Origin: Akkermansia muciniphila | GTDB lineage: Bacteria; Pseudomonadota; Gammaproteobacteria; Burkholderiales; Burkholderiaceae_C | Reading direction: 5' to 3' | NCBI GenBank assembly: GCA_943331105.2 | Contig: CALQKH020000012.1 | Span: 62,001 to 126,000, forward strand | DNA: 64,000 bases | Shown here: piece by piece, positions 36,550 through 45,662 of the stretch | Position numbering within the stretch: the first letter of the stretch is position 1 | How the letters are laid out: the number at the start of each line of letters is the position of its first letter | The notes under the pieces: generated by a model | Told to the model about the DNA's origin: nothing | What the model saw: the letters and a program-made list of their open reading frames with translations, nothing else | Databases searched by the model: none | Made by a program: the position numbers and the translations under genes

Positions 36550-37368
36550 TCATTGGTTGATGGCTGCACCGGTCTTGCGCATGGCACCGATGTGGCCGCG
36601 CAGCTCGTGCACGATGTTGGTGAATTCTGGGGTGTAGGTGATCTCGAGGTCGCGCGGGCGCGGCAAGTCGATTTCTTTTTTCACCACAAAGCGGCCGGGG
36701 CTCTTGCTCATCACGTACACCGTGTCGGCCAAAAACACCGATTCGCGCAAGTCGTGCGTGACCAGAATGACGTTGAACTTTTGCTCGGTCCACAGGTCGC
36801 GCAAGATGCACCAAAGCTCTTCACGGGTGAAGGCATCGAGCGCGCCGAAGGGCTCGTCGAGCAGTAGCATTTTGGGTTCATGAATCAAGGCGCGGCAGAT
36901 GCTGGCGCGTTGCTGCATACCGCCGGACAGTTGCCACGGAAACTTGTCTTCGTAGCCACCCAAGCCCACGGTGTTCAGCAGTTTGCGGGCGCGTTCTGCG
37001 TACTCGGCTTTCTTTTCCTTGAAATTGGAGCGGTAGGGCTCCACGATTTCGAGGGGCAGCAACACGTTGTCGAGCGTGGTGCGCCAAGGCAAAAGTGAGG
37101 AGGCCTGAAACGCCATGCCGCTGATCTTGAGCGGACCGGTCACAGGCTGGCCATCGACCAGGATGCGGCCTTTGCTGGGCATCTTCAGACCCGTGGTCAG
37201 CTTCATGAAGGTGGACTTGCCGCAACCAGAGGGCCCGACGATGGCGATGAACTCGCCTTGCTTGACCTGCAGATTGATGTCTTCGACAGCGAAATGGTTT
37301 TGTGCCAGCAACTCGTCGTTGTAGGCCAGCCAGACATTCTGGAAATCAACGAATGATTCTTGGGTCAT
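36550..37368 (-). CDS. ABC transporter ATP-binding protein (nitrate/sulfonate/taurine type)
   Basis: A 272-residue ATPase of the SsuB/TauB/NrtD type with Walker A GPSGCGKST, signature LSGGMQQRASICRAL, Walker B MLLLDEPFGALD and VTHDLRESVFL switch. The ATG at 37368 was chosen because residues upstream in the same frame overlap the hairpin and palindrome of the intergenic region. Confidence 0.93.
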   Translation of the reverse strand: MTQESFVDFQNVWLAYNDELLAQNHFAVEDINLQVKQGEFIAIVGPSGCGKSTFMKLTTGLKMPSKGRILVDGQPVTGPLKISGMAFQASSLLPWRTTLDNVLLPLEIVEPYRSNFKEKKAEYAERARKLLNTVGLGGYEDKFPWQLSGGMQQRASICRALIHEPKMLLLDEPFGALDAFTREELWCILRDLWTEQKFNVILVTHDLRESVFLADTVYVMSKSPGRFVVKKEIDLPRPRDLEITYTPEFTNIVHELRGHIGAMRKTGAAINQ

Positions 37369-37421
37369 GGTGTGGGCTCTGAAATGGTGTTCGAAAGTGT
37401 ATACAAAACATCCCCTTGAAA

Positions 37422-37453
37422 AGCCCACTGACTCGGGTGAGTTGGAGTGGGCT
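37422..37453 (-). promoter_or_regulatory. Hairpin between the binding-protein and ATPase genes
   Basis: Outer arms AGCCCACT (37422-37429) and AGTGGGCT (37446-37453) pair exactly; an inner ACTC/GAGT stem continues the helix. It lies in the 159-nt gap after the substrate-binding protein gene. A TGTATACA palindrome follows at 37398-37405. Confidence 0.65.
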
Positions 37454-37527
37454 CAAGCCAGGGTGTGTGCACACCCAGAGATGACCAAAGTTTCGGCAGG
37501 CCATGGGCTTGCCGAAACGATGGGGGC

Positions 37528-38562
37528 TTATTTTTTGGCTTTGGGCAAGATGTCCAGTTCTTTGGCGGTGGGCAAGAACGAACCGTTCCAGATGTCTTCT
37601 GACTTGACGCGGGTCTTGGTGTTGAAGGCGTCAGACACTTGCGAGGCCATCAAGGACAAGCGAGGGCCATTGACTTGGCCAAAGCCCTCAGCGCGGGCCG
37701 ATGGGCTGTTGATCACAGTGTCGATGGCCAATTGCAAACGGCGTGTCTCGAGTGCGGTATTGATGATGCCGTCGCGGGCCTTGACGGTTTCAATGGCTGC
37801 GGCTGGGTTGTCCATGACTTCCTTGGCGCCTTTGGTGAACGCGGTCAAGAAGGCTTTCACAGCGGCTGGGTTTTCTTTCAGGATCTTGGGTGAGGCGATG
37901 ATGGCGTTGCCATACAGCTTGACGCCAAAGTCAGGGTACTGCATGACGACCACGTCTTCGGCTTTCACGCCACGCGCTTCGATGTTGAGCAGCGATGTGA
38001 AAGTGAAGCCAGTGATGGCGTCCACGTCACCGCGAACCAACATGGTTTCGCGCAGAGGTGGGTCCATGGCGGTCCAAGTCACGTTGCCGATGTTGTTGGA
38101 TTTTTGGAAGATAGGGAATGCGCGGCGACCGGCGTCAAACACAGGCGCGCCCAGCTTCTTGCCAGCCAGGTCAGCCGGGGTTTTGATGCCGGACTTCTTC
38201 AATGCCATGACCGAAGCGGGTGTGTTGTTGTAGACCATCATGATGGCCACAGGCTTGCTGGGCGCATCGGGGTTGTTGGCGTGAAATTCCATCAAAGCGG
38301 CCAGGTCAGCGAAGCCCAGGTCATAAGTGCCCGAGGCCACGCGGGTGACAGCACCGCCGGAGCCGTTACCGGAGTCCACCGTCACGTCCAACTTGGCATC
38401 CTTGAAATGGCCCTTGGCTGCAGGCAGCAAGAAGAAAGCCGAAGGGCCTTCAAAACGCCAATCCAGTTGGAATTTGATGGGGGTGGTTTGCGCGTGCGCA
38501 GTACCAAAGGCGGCGACTGCTGCCAAAGCGGCCGTGGCCTTGATGAGGAAACGCTTGTTCAT
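37528..38562 (-). CDS. NMT1/THI5-like ABC transporter substrate-binding protein
   Basis: A 344-residue periplasmic protein with signal peptide (MNKRFLIKATAALAAVAAFG, cleavage at AHA-Q). KFQLDWRFEGPSAFFLLPAAKG is the NMT1/THI5 opening, and GSGGAVTRVASGTYDLGFAD follows. Family ligands include pyrimidines, nitrate, sulfonates and riboflavin. The link to ureD and to a sigma-54 promoter suggests a nitrogen compound here. GGAG stands 6 nt before the ATG. Confidence 0.9.
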   Translation of the reverse strand: MNKRFLIKATAALAAVAAFGTAHAQTTPIKFQLDWRFEGPSAFFLLPAAKGHFKDAKLDVTVDSGNGSGGAVTRVASGTYDLGFADLAALMEFHANNPDAPSKPVAIMMVYNNTPASVMALKKSGIKTPADLAGKKLGAPVFDAGRRAFPIFQKSNNIGNVTWTAMDPPLRETMLVRGDVDAITGFTFTSLLNIEARGVKAEDVVVMQYPDFGVKLYGNAIIASPKILKENPAAVKAFLTAFTKGAKEVMDNPAAAIETVKARDGIINTALETRRLQLAIDTVINSPSARAEGFGQVNGPRLSLMASQVSDAFNTKTRVKSEDIWNGSFLPTAKELDILPKAKK

Positions 38563-38600
38563 GGGGGACTCCAAGTTCAAATAAACGGTGATTTGTAATT

Positions 38601-38616
38601 AGCAATATCGGTGCCA
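38601..38616 (-). promoter_or_regulatory. Sigma-54 type promoter for the NMT1-ABC/ureD operon
   Basis: On the minus strand TGGCAC-N5-TTGCT matches the -24/-12 consensus completely. It lies 38 nt upstream of the binding-protein start. An inverted repeat CCTGACA-N5-TGTCAGG follows at 38631-38649 and is a candidate activator site. Confidence 0.75.
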
Positions 38617-38794
38617 TTATCAAGCACTCTCCTGACAAGGATTGTCAGGTTGATCCCCTAGAAATGCCCGTTTGTGGTGCCGCTCATCCGGTCCTGCCGC
38701 ACCAAAAAGGTTCTCCAGAGAGTGCGCTCCTTTTTTGTGTTCTCAACTGTATACACATTGAATCTGGGTGGGATCGGTGAAAACCCTGAAGCTT

Positions 38795-39748
38795 TCAGCG
38801 CTGGGCCTCCACCGCTTTGACCCGGACGCCGCCGATGACGCCAAGAACCAAGAAGGCAATGCCTGCCAAGGTCAGCGGCTCGGGCCATTGGCCGCGCAGC
38901 CAAAAGGCATAGGCCAGCGCGGCCAGGGTTTCAAAGACGATCAACTGGCCTGCCAGGGCGGTGGGCAACCGCTGGCTGGCGGCATTCCAGCACAGGGTGC
39001 CGAGCCAAGAGGCCAACAATGCAATGGTCATCATGAGGACCAAGAATTCGAGTGGGCGAGGCCCCAAGGGCATGGACATCGGGTTCTGAGTAGCGCTGGC
39101 CCAAAGCCAGAACCCGGCATAGCCCAGCAAGGCCAGGGGCAGTGTGGCGATGCCTTGCGCCGTGGCCCACACACGCGGGTTGCGGTCGGGGTGGCCGCGC
39201 AGCCAGTCGGCGTTTTTGAGGGGGTACCAAGTCCAGCAAACCATCGCGCCCACGGCCAACGCGGCTCCCGTGATGTAGCGGCTGGTGTCGGCTTGCGGGT
39301 TTTGCAGCAGGCCGGTCCATTCCACGTGGTTGACGCAGGCGATGCCGAGCAAAATCAGTACCAGAGGTGGGGCCAGTTTGAGCCACGGAAAACGCCCGTC
39401 GCGTTGGTGGTTGAGCACATTCGCCGCCACCGCAATGACCACCGGTAGCGTGCCGATGACCATGGTGGGCAGCGCACCGCCTGCACGCTGGATGGCGCTC
39501 GAGAGGAACAGGTAATAGAGCAAATTGCCGATGGCGGCGAGTTTCAGCGCCACCAGCCAGTCGGCGCGGGTCAGACGCCGGATTTCGGCGCGGTCCACAA
39601 AGGCCAAGGGCAGGGCGATCAGCCCGAAGGCCAGATAGCGGCCAAAGGTGTGCAGTGCGGCGGGGTAGTCGGGTAGCAGCAGTGGCCCTACAAATACCAG
39701 ACCCCACATCAGGCCTGCGGCCAGAGCGAACAACACACCGATCAGCAT
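38795..39748 (-). CDS. EamA/DMT-family transporter
   Basis: A 317-residue membrane protein with ten helices in two EamA halves (LFALAAGLMWGLVFVGPLLL at the start; YPLKNADW in the second-half loop). It belongs to the drug/metabolite exporter superfamily; the substrate is unknown. The ATG at 39748 gives the family N-terminus. Confidence 0.85.
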   Translation of the reverse strand: MLIGVLFALAAGLMWGLVFVGPLLLPDYPAALHTFGRYLAFGLIALPLAFVDRAEIRRLTRADWLVALKLAAIGNLLYYLFLSSAIQRAGGALPTMVIGTLPVVIAVAANVLNHQRDGRFPWLKLAPPLVLILLGIACVNHVEWTGLLQNPQADTSRYITGAALAVGAMVCWTWYPLKNADWLRGHPDRNPRVWATAQGIATLPLALLGYAGFWLWASATQNPMSMPLGPRPLEFLVLMMTIALLASWLGTLCWNAASQRLPTALAGQLIVFETLAALAYAFWLRGQWPEPLTLAGIAFLVLGVIGGVRVKAVEAQR

Positions 39749-39846
39749 GCTACGGCGCTGAGCGTGTGGTCGATAAAGGTTCGGGGGAGCATGAAAAACA
39801 ACATGGTGCGCATTATCCTTGCACCTCCGACAGATACTGGCCAGTG

Positions 39847-41178
39847 TCAGGGCGAAAGCCAGGCCTTTTGAAACCGAGCTTGTGGGTCGTGGTCTTGCGC
39901 TTGCTTGACGGGGTTGAAGCGCCGGCCCACACGTGGGTCGGTGCCGCGCCCGCTCACATACAGCCAGTTGCCCTGGTTGCTGCAGACATCGAAGTCCACC
40001 AGCTGTGATTCGAACCAGGCCGCGCCTGCACGCCAGTCGCAAGACAGGTCATGCACCAGGAAGCTCGCCACGATCTGGCGCATGCGGTTGGAGGTAAAGC
40101 CCGTGGCCGCCAGCTCGCGCATGCCGGCGTCGACGATGGGCTCACCGGTTTGACCATCGCACCAGTGCTGAAAGTCTTTTGGAAAGTGTTTGGGTTTGGG
40201 CAAGTTGGACAAGCCCCTTGCCACATACAGTTGGCGGCCGTGCTGCAGGTGCAGCATGCGAAAGTTGTCGCGCCACAGCAGCTCAAACCAGAGCCAGTAG
40301 GTGCCGTCGTTGCTGCCGTGCTGTTGTTCATAGGCATGAAGGTCTGCCCAAATGCGACGGGCCGACACTGCCCCCGTGGCCAGCCAGGGCGACCAGTGGC
40401 TGCTGGTGTGCTGGCCTTGCAGGGCGTTGCGGGTTTGTTTGTAGCGGTCGGGCCAAGGGGGCGTGAGGTAGTTTTGCAGGTGGGCCAAAGCGCTGTTCTC
40501 GCCGCCCCGGCAATGCGCTTGGACATAAGGAAAATTCGAGCGTGGGTGTGTATCGCCTTCGGTGTGGGCTTGCAGCAGTGTGAAAGCGTTGTCTGTCCAG
40601 CCGGGCAAGCTGGTCCAAGTGATGGCGGGCTCATTCGGAGGCGCAGGCAACTGGGTGGGCGCGGGCAGCGGTGCCAAAGGTTGAAGCCGCGCCGATTCGA
40701 TGCGCTGGCGAAACTCGGTGAAGACTTGCGGCATGTTTTCGGCCGCAAAGGGCAGGGCGTCGGGTTCGATCAGACTGGACTGCCACAAGGTCTTGACGTT
40801 GAGTCCAGCATGGATCAGCGCTTGCAGCTGCGCTTCTTCTTCGGGCGCAGCGATGTCTTCGCAAAACACGGTGTCGGCTTGCACCAGACGTGCACAGGCG
40901 GGCAACACCTCGGCCACGGGGCCGTGCAGCAACACCAGGCGCTGGCCCAGTGCCTGCAACGTGACTTGCAGCTCTTGCAGCGTGTCGGCCATAAAACGCC
41001 TGCGGTGCGCGCCCATGCGGCGAAAGCCCCAGGCGGTGGGCTCGTCGTGCACGGGTTCGTGCACATAGACCAGCAGCAGGGGTTGTTGATGCGACTGGGC
41101 ATGCTCAATCGCTTGTTTCAAGGCGCGTTGGTCGTGCAGGCGCAAGTCGTTTCGAAACCAGAAAAGGGTGGTGCGCAT
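39847..41178 (-). CDS. Cryptochrome DASH/photolyase family protein
   Basis: A 443-residue photolyase-fold protein. The antenna domain begins TLFWFRNDLRLHDQ; PQVFTEFRQRIE near residue 150 is typical of CRY-DASH; the FAD domain includes WLATGAVSARRI, TYWLWFELLWRD and NRMRQIVASFL. DASH proteins repair CPD lesions in single-stranded or looped DNA and may signal. It overlaps nothing but follows the second photolyase gene by 3 nt, so the two are co-transcribed. Confidence 0.85.
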   Translation of the reverse strand: MRTTLFWFRNDLRLHDQRALKQAIEHAQSHQQPLLLVYVHEPVHDEPTAWGFRRMGAHRRRFMADTLQELQVTLQALGQRLVLLHGPVAEVLPACARLVQADTVFCEDIAAPEEEAQLQALIHAGLNVKTLWQSSLIEPDALPFAAENMPQVFTEFRQRIESARLQPLAPLPAPTQLPAPPNEPAITWTSLPGWTDNAFTLLQAHTEGDTHPRSNFPYVQAHCRGGENSALAHLQNYLTPPWPDRYKQTRNALQGQHTSSHWSPWLATGAVSARRIWADLHAYEQQHGSNDGTYWLWFELLWRDNFRMLHLQHGRQLYVARGLSNLPKPKHFPKDFQHWCDGQTGEPIVDAGMRELAATGFTSNRMRQIVASFLVHDLSCDWRAGAAWFESQLVDFDVCSNQGNWLYVSGRGTDPRVGRRFNPVKQAQDHDPQARFQKAWLSP

Positions 41179-41181
41179 GGA

Positions 41182-42780
41182 TTAAAAGTCAAAGCCCAGC
41201 TGGTTGCTGGGTGGTGTATCGGCTGAAGTCGTCTTTGCCGCTTTTCGGCGGGAGGTTTTGGGGGTGTCGCTGTCGCGTGTGAACACGTCGCGTTGGTGGC
41301 CAGTGCCATGTTTGCGCGAAGCGTGTTTTTCGACGATGGCTTTTTTGCCTGCCTTCACACCGGGTTCGGCCCGGCGCGCATGCAGCGCGGCTTTGGACTG
41401 GCGCGTGGCTTCGGCCAAATCCACCACGGGCATTGGAATGTCGGCATCCGGCCCGCTGCCCACTGTCAGGCCGCAGTGGCGCTGCACCTCGGGCGGCATG
41501 AGCCAAGGCTCGAACAACCAGGTGTCGGGCACACGGCGCATGTGGGGCAACCAGCGGCGCACAAAAATGCCTTTGGGGTCGTGGTCTTGCGCTTGTTTGA
41601 TGGGGTTGTACACCCGCGTGGTGTTGATGCCGGTGGTGCCCGACTGCATTTGCAACTGGCTCCAGTGGATGCCGGGTTCGTAATCTAAAAATTGCGTGGC
41701 CAGCCAATGGCCCACCGGCCGCCAGTCGAGCCACAGCGGGTAGGCCGCCACCGACACCAGCATGGCCCGCATGCGGAAGTTCAGCCAGCCGGTTTGGTAG
41801 AGCATGACCACGCAAGCGTCCACCATGGGCCAACCGGTGCGGGCCGAGGTCAGGGCGGCAAAGTGGGCGTCGTTCCAGCCGTCTTCACGCAGGCCGTCGT
41901 AACCCCGGTGCATGTTGCGCCATTCAATCTCGGGCTCACTTTCGAGTTTTTGAATGAAGTGGCAATGCCAGTACAAGCGGCTGATGAAACCGATCAGGCC
42001 GGCCCGGTGTCTGCCCGCTTGTGGGGGCAGAGTCTCAAGTGTGGCGCGGGTGCTTTGCACCACCTCGCGCAGGCTGATGCAGCCATAGGCCAGGTAGGCT
42101 GACAAGCGCGAACAAGCCGTCGGCGAAGACAAGGGGGATGAGATGCCGCCGCGGTAGCTCAGCGCACGAACGTCCAAAAAACTCTGCAAGGTCTCTAGGC
42201 CCCATCTGCGGCCACCGCGCTGGCGATCTGGCGGGTTGTGCTGCAAGCCGGGCGGCGGTGTCATGGCTTCGATGCCGTGAGTGGTGGTGGGATGAAAAAA
42301 GTGCAGGTCGTGCAGCACGGCTTGCGGAGCGGCCATGTGCGTTTCCCAGCGGGCTTGCCAGCTGTTGCGACTTTTCAGACGCCGCACCACGCCAAACTGC
42401 GCAAACTCCCTCCAGCCCACCCCCTCGCTGCGGCACCACGCGGCCACTTGCAGGTCGCGCTCGTAGGTGAACGCATTGCCGGTTTCTTCGTGCGCCACCA
42501 GTTCAACAAACGGCGCTTGTGCGTGCAGCGTGGCCAGCACCTGCACCGCCGGTCCCACGCGCACCTGCAAGCTGCCGCCCAGTGCTTGCAAGTCGTGGTG
42601 CAGTTCGGTCAATGACTCGCGCACAAATTCAAAGTGCTGCAAAGCCGCATCGGGCTGGGCCCACAGATCTGGCTCGGCGATGTAAAGGCACAGCACCGGC
42701 CCTTGGCTTGCAGCGTGCACCAGTGGCGCATGGTCTTGCAGGCGCAGGTCGCGTTTGAACCAAACAACGCGGTAGCTCAT
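41182..42780 (-). CDS. Cryptochrome/photolyase family protein with a basic C-terminal tail
   Basis: A 532-residue protein. Antenna domain YRVVWFKRDLRLQDHAPL, FAD domain SRLSAYLAYGCISLREV, TGWPMVDACVVMLYQTGWLN and MRAMLVSVAAYPLWLDWR. The conserved NPIKQAQDHDPKG lies near residue 395. About 90 C-terminal residues are Lys/Arg/Ser/Thr-rich and not part of the fold; they could bind DNA or a partner. Class (CPD or 6-4) is not clear from the sequence. Its start overlaps the stop of the upstream exported-protein gene (ATGA). Confidence 0.85.
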   Translation of the reverse strand: MSYRVVWFKRDLRLQDHAPLVHAASQGPVLCLYIAEPDLWAQPDAALQHFEFVRESLTELHHDLQALGGSLQVRVGPAVQVLATLHAQAPFVELVAHEETGNAFTYERDLQVAAWCRSEGVGWREFAQFGVVRRLKSRNSWQARWETHMAAPQAVLHDLHFFHPTTTHGIEAMTPPPGLQHNPPDRQRGGRRWGLETLQSFLDVRALSYRGGISSPLSSPTACSRLSAYLAYGCISLREVVQSTRATLETLPPQAGRHRAGLIGFISRLYWHCHFIQKLESEPEIEWRNMHRGYDGLREDGWNDAHFAALTSARTGWPMVDACVVMLYQTGWLNFRMRAMLVSVAAYPLWLDWRPVGHWLATQFLDYEPGIHWSQLQMQSGTTGINTTRVYNPIKQAQDHDPKGIFVRRWLPHMRRVPDTWLFEPWLMPPEVQRHCGLTVGSGPDADIPMPVVDLAEATRQSKAALHARRAEPGVKAGKKAIVEKHASRKHGTGHQRDVFTRDSDTPKTSRRKAAKTTSADTPPSNQLGFDF

Positions 42781-43343
42781 GGCTGGCTTTTGCCTTTGGG
42801 TGGCACGGGCCCAAGCCCGCCGGGCCCCGGACCGTACCGCTGAGGGTCAATGTCGATGCACTGCAGCAAGGCCTGCGGTAAATCGGGCGCTTGCTGGCGC
42901 AGGTAGCGGCGCACAAATTGGGCGCTGTTCCAGGGCGCTGTCGATCCGCTCCACACGGCTTGGTCCTGCACGCGCCATTGGCCATTGTTCAGCTGCAAAA
43001 CCACCAACGCGGGCTTGAGGGTTTCAAAAGTCACCTCGGCCACGCTCCAGTTGCCCTGTAGGCGCATTTGCAAACCCCTTGCGCTTTGCGAGTCGGGCAG
43101 GCTGTGCTGCTGAATGACGGTCAATACGGCTTGGGCGGTGGGGCTGTCCAGTGGCAGCGGGGCAAAGGCGCGGCAATCGCGGCGCCATAAGAGTGCTTGT
43201 TCGGCTGCCCATCCCTGCACATCAAAGCGCTGTCCGCTGAGGTTTAACAAGCGGCGACCGTCTAGGTGTTCCCAGTCCACATGGCTGTCGATCACCACCG
43301 CAGTGGTGAGAAAAACCAAAACGGCGGCCACATGGCGTTTCAT
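42777..43343 (-). CDS. Hypothetical exported protein upstream of the photolyase pair
   Basis: A 188-residue protein with an N-terminal signal or anchor helix (VAAVLVFLTTAVVI) and no recognised domain. It contains two Cys (RRDCRAF and LQCIDID) and a Gly/Pro-rich end. Translational coupling to the photolyase gene (4-nt overlap) links it to that unit. Confidence 0.65.
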   Translation of the reverse strand: MKRHVAAVLVFLTTAVVIDSHVDWEHLDGRRLLNLSGQRFDVQGWAAEQALLWRRDCRAFAPLPLDSPTAQAVLTVIQQHSLPDSQSARGLQMRLQGNWSVAEVTFETLKPALVVLQLNNGQWRVQDQAVWSGSTAPWNSAQFVRRYLRQQAPDLPQALLQCIDIDPQRYGPGPGGLGPVPPKGKSQP

Positions 43344-43501
43344 GTCGGCAAGCCTTTGCCAAAGGGTGTGAGCCTTCCAATTGGCTTGAATTTATGTAGT
43401 AATAAATGCAACATTTTCCGTAAATGAAAAGTTATTTGGAAATTATTAGTTGTTTTGTGACTGTATGGTCATAGAATATCTCATCGTTAACGGAGAAGAC
43501 C

Positions 43502-43996
43502 ATGATCCAGAAGAAAACCGTCAAAGCCCTTGACATCGCTGTGTTCATCACGTCCCGTTCAGTGGTCAAGCCCGTGACCACGGAGGAGATCGCCAATGGG
43601 TTGTCTTTGTCTTCTTCTTACACCGAATCTATCCTCAAAGAGCTGCGCGAAGCCGGCCTGATCCGCGCTCACCGTGGTCCGGGCGGTGGCTACCAAATTC
43701 GTGGCAACCCTGAAGACATCAGCCTGTGGGATGTGGTGAAGCACTTTGAAGAGGTGCACAGTTTTGAAAAACTGTACCCAGATGCCAACCACCCCATGAA
43801 AGCGCTCGAGACAGGCATCCAGGACAACATGCAGGCCTTACTGCAGGCACAAACATTGTCCGATGTGGCGGTTCCGTTCATGCCCCGTGATGCGCGTGTG
43901 ACTTCCATGATGGGCCAGTTCCGTTTGAAGCCGCTGCCGCCACCGGTCATGCCCCGAGCACCGAACTCCGTATTTCAGCTCAGCATGATGATGTGA
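43502..43996 (+). CDS. Rrf2-family transcriptional regulator without cluster cysteines
   Basis: A 164-residue protein with the Rrf2 winged helix: TTEEIANGLSLSSSYTESIL followed by AHRGPGGGYQI. The C-terminal cysteines that hold an iron-sulfur cluster in IscR, NsrR and RirA are missing; the protein has no Cys at all, so it must sense something else. A/T-rich DNA upstream (43380-43500) is the likely promoter region; GGAG lies 6 nt before the ATG. Its target is not clear. Confidence 0.8.
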   Translation: MIQKKTVKALDIAVFITSRSVVKPVTTEEIANGLSLSSSYTESILKELREAGLIRAHRGPGGGYQIRGNPEDISLWDVVKHFEEVHSFEKLYPDANHPMKALETGIQDNMQALLQAQTLSDVAVPFMPRDARVTSMMGQFRLKPLPPPVMPRAPNSVFQLSMMM

Positions 43997-44008
43997 GCCA
44001 AGCCGATT

Positions 44009-44383
44009 TCAGTTCGGTACCCAAGCAAACTCGCGCAGTTGCTCCAAGGTCACATATTCAAGCGCTTTGTGGTGCGTGCTTTCTAAAATCACGTGGGGTG
44101 CAACGCCCGCTTGAAAAGCTTCAAGCCAGCGCATAGCGCACAGACACCACCTGTCTCCAGCCTTCAAGCCAGCAAAGCGGTGTTCAGGTCGAGGCGTCAT
44201 CAAATCATTGCCGCGCGAGCGCGAGTAATTCAAAAAATCTTGGGTCACTTTGGCGCAGACCACGTGCGTACCCACATCTTCATCGCTGGTGTTGCAGCAA
44301 CCGTCCCTGTAATACCCCGTGAGTGGGTCATAAGAGCAGGGGATCAATTCGCCACCGAGAACGTTCAAGCCGGAGCGAGTCAT
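44009..44383 (-). CDS. DUF2237 family protein
   Basis: A 124-residue protein with the family segments NVLGGELIPCSYDPLTGYYR, DGCCNTSDEDVGTHVVCAKV and GDRWCLCAMRWLEA. Six Cys residues are present. The function is unknown. The ATG at 44383 gives the family start; an open frame further upstream overlaps the divergent gene and is not used. Confidence 0.85.
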   Translation of the reverse strand: MTRSGLNVLGGELIPCSYDPLTGYYRDGCCNTSDEDVGTHVVCAKVTQDFLNYSRSRGNDLMTPRPEHRFAGLKAGDRWCLCAMRWLEAFQAGVAPHVILESTHHKALEYVTLEQLREFAWVPN

Positions 44384-44564
44384 GTGAATCCAAGACAAGT
44401 GGTTAAAGGGATGGGTATTGTGTGATCCTTCGCAGGGGCTGTCTTCTATGCGCCAAATACGACTTCTGTGCCAAGGGTTTCTGGCATCATGATTGACGAT
44501 TTGGATCGGCAGTGCACGGCGTGTGCACCTCCGAATGGCTCTATTTTTCAAAAGAAAGTGCCGC

Positions 44565-45551
44565 ATGAAAGCAGCTTGGTACAGCGCCAACGGTGAAGCG
44601 CAAAACGTGATGCAGGTGGGCGAGTTGCCCACGCCCAGCCCGCAAGCCGGAGAGGTTTTGGTGCGTTTGGCCACTTCGGGTGTGAACCCCTCGGACGTCA
44701 AGTCACGCCGAGCCCGGCCCTTGTCAGACCCCTTGATCGTGCCGCACAGCGACGGCGCGGGTGTGATTGAAGCTGTGGGTTCAGGTGTACCGACTGCCCG
44801 CGTGGGTGAGCGGGTCTGGGTGTGGAACGGCCAGTGGCAACGTCCCTTGGGAACTTGCGCTCAATACATGGCTTTGCCTTCTGAGCAAGCGGTGCTCTTG
44901 CCCGAGGGCACAGACTTTGCGGCCGGAGCCTGCATGGGCATTCCAGGCTTGACGGCGGTGCAGTCAGTGATCTTGGCCGAGCGCATGGCGGGCGATTTGC
45001 AGGGGCAAACCGTCTTGGTCACCGGGGCGTCATCGGCGGTGGGCCACTACATCACGCAAATGGTGACCCTGGCCGGTGGGCGCGTGATTGGCACTGTGGG
45101 GTCTGAAGCCAAGGCCGCACATGCCTACGCTGCTGGCATGAAAGAAGCTATTTTTTACAAGACCGAATCGGTGCCCGAGCGAGTCAAGGCCCTCACACAA
45201 GGGCGTGGTGCCGATGTGATCATCGACATGGATTTTTCGACCACTGCACGCTGGGCTGCTGACGGCGCTTTGACGGCGCACGGCCAGGTGATTGGCTATG
45301 GCTCCAATGCTTTAGAAGTGCTGTTGCCTTTTCGCCCATGGCTGTTCCAGTCCATGGGGGTCAAGTTTTTCTTGGTGTACGACTTGACCCCAGCCGATCG
45401 CCTAGGGGCTCTGGCGCGTTTGTCTCAGATGTTGGTCAAGGATCAACTGCGGCACAGCATCGGCCAACGCTTTACGATGGACCAAGTGGCCGAGGCGCAC
45501 CGCACGGTCGAGGCAGGGCAGGTGGTGGGCAACGTGGTGATCGATGTGTGA
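44565..45551 (+). CDS. NADPH:quinone reductase-like MDR oxidoreductase
   Basis: A 328-residue zinc-free MDR enzyme with SGVNPSDVKSRR, VPHSDGAGVIEAVGSGV and a nucleotide loop VLVTGASSAVGHYITQM. It resembles quinone oxidoreductase (Qor) and related reductases. AAAGAAAG lies before the ATG; in-frame upstream sequence to 44493 overlaps the divergent DUF2237 promoter and is not used. Confidence 0.85.
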   Translation: MKAAWYSANGEAQNVMQVGELPTPSPQAGEVLVRLATSGVNPSDVKSRRARPLSDPLIVPHSDGAGVIEAVGSGVPTARVGERVWVWNGQWQRPLGTCAQYMALPSEQAVLLPEGTDFAAGACMGIPGLTAVQSVILAERMAGDLQGQTVLVTGASSAVGHYITQMVTLAGGRVIGTVGSEAKAAHAYAAGMKEAIFYKTESVPERVKALTQGRGADVIIDMDFSTTARWAADGALTAHGQVIGYGSNALEVLLPFRPWLFQSMGVKFFLVYDLTPADRLGALARLSQMLVKDQLRHSIGQRFTMDQVAEAHRTVEAGQVVGNVVIDV

Positions 45552-45662
45552 GCCGGGCCACTGGCCACACCTGCGTGTGCTGGCCAGAGGCGTTGAGGTT
45601 TGCCGTTATGCTTGAAGGGCTTTAAAGGCACCTTGTTGTTGCGTTGGTTTTTTTGATCGTTC

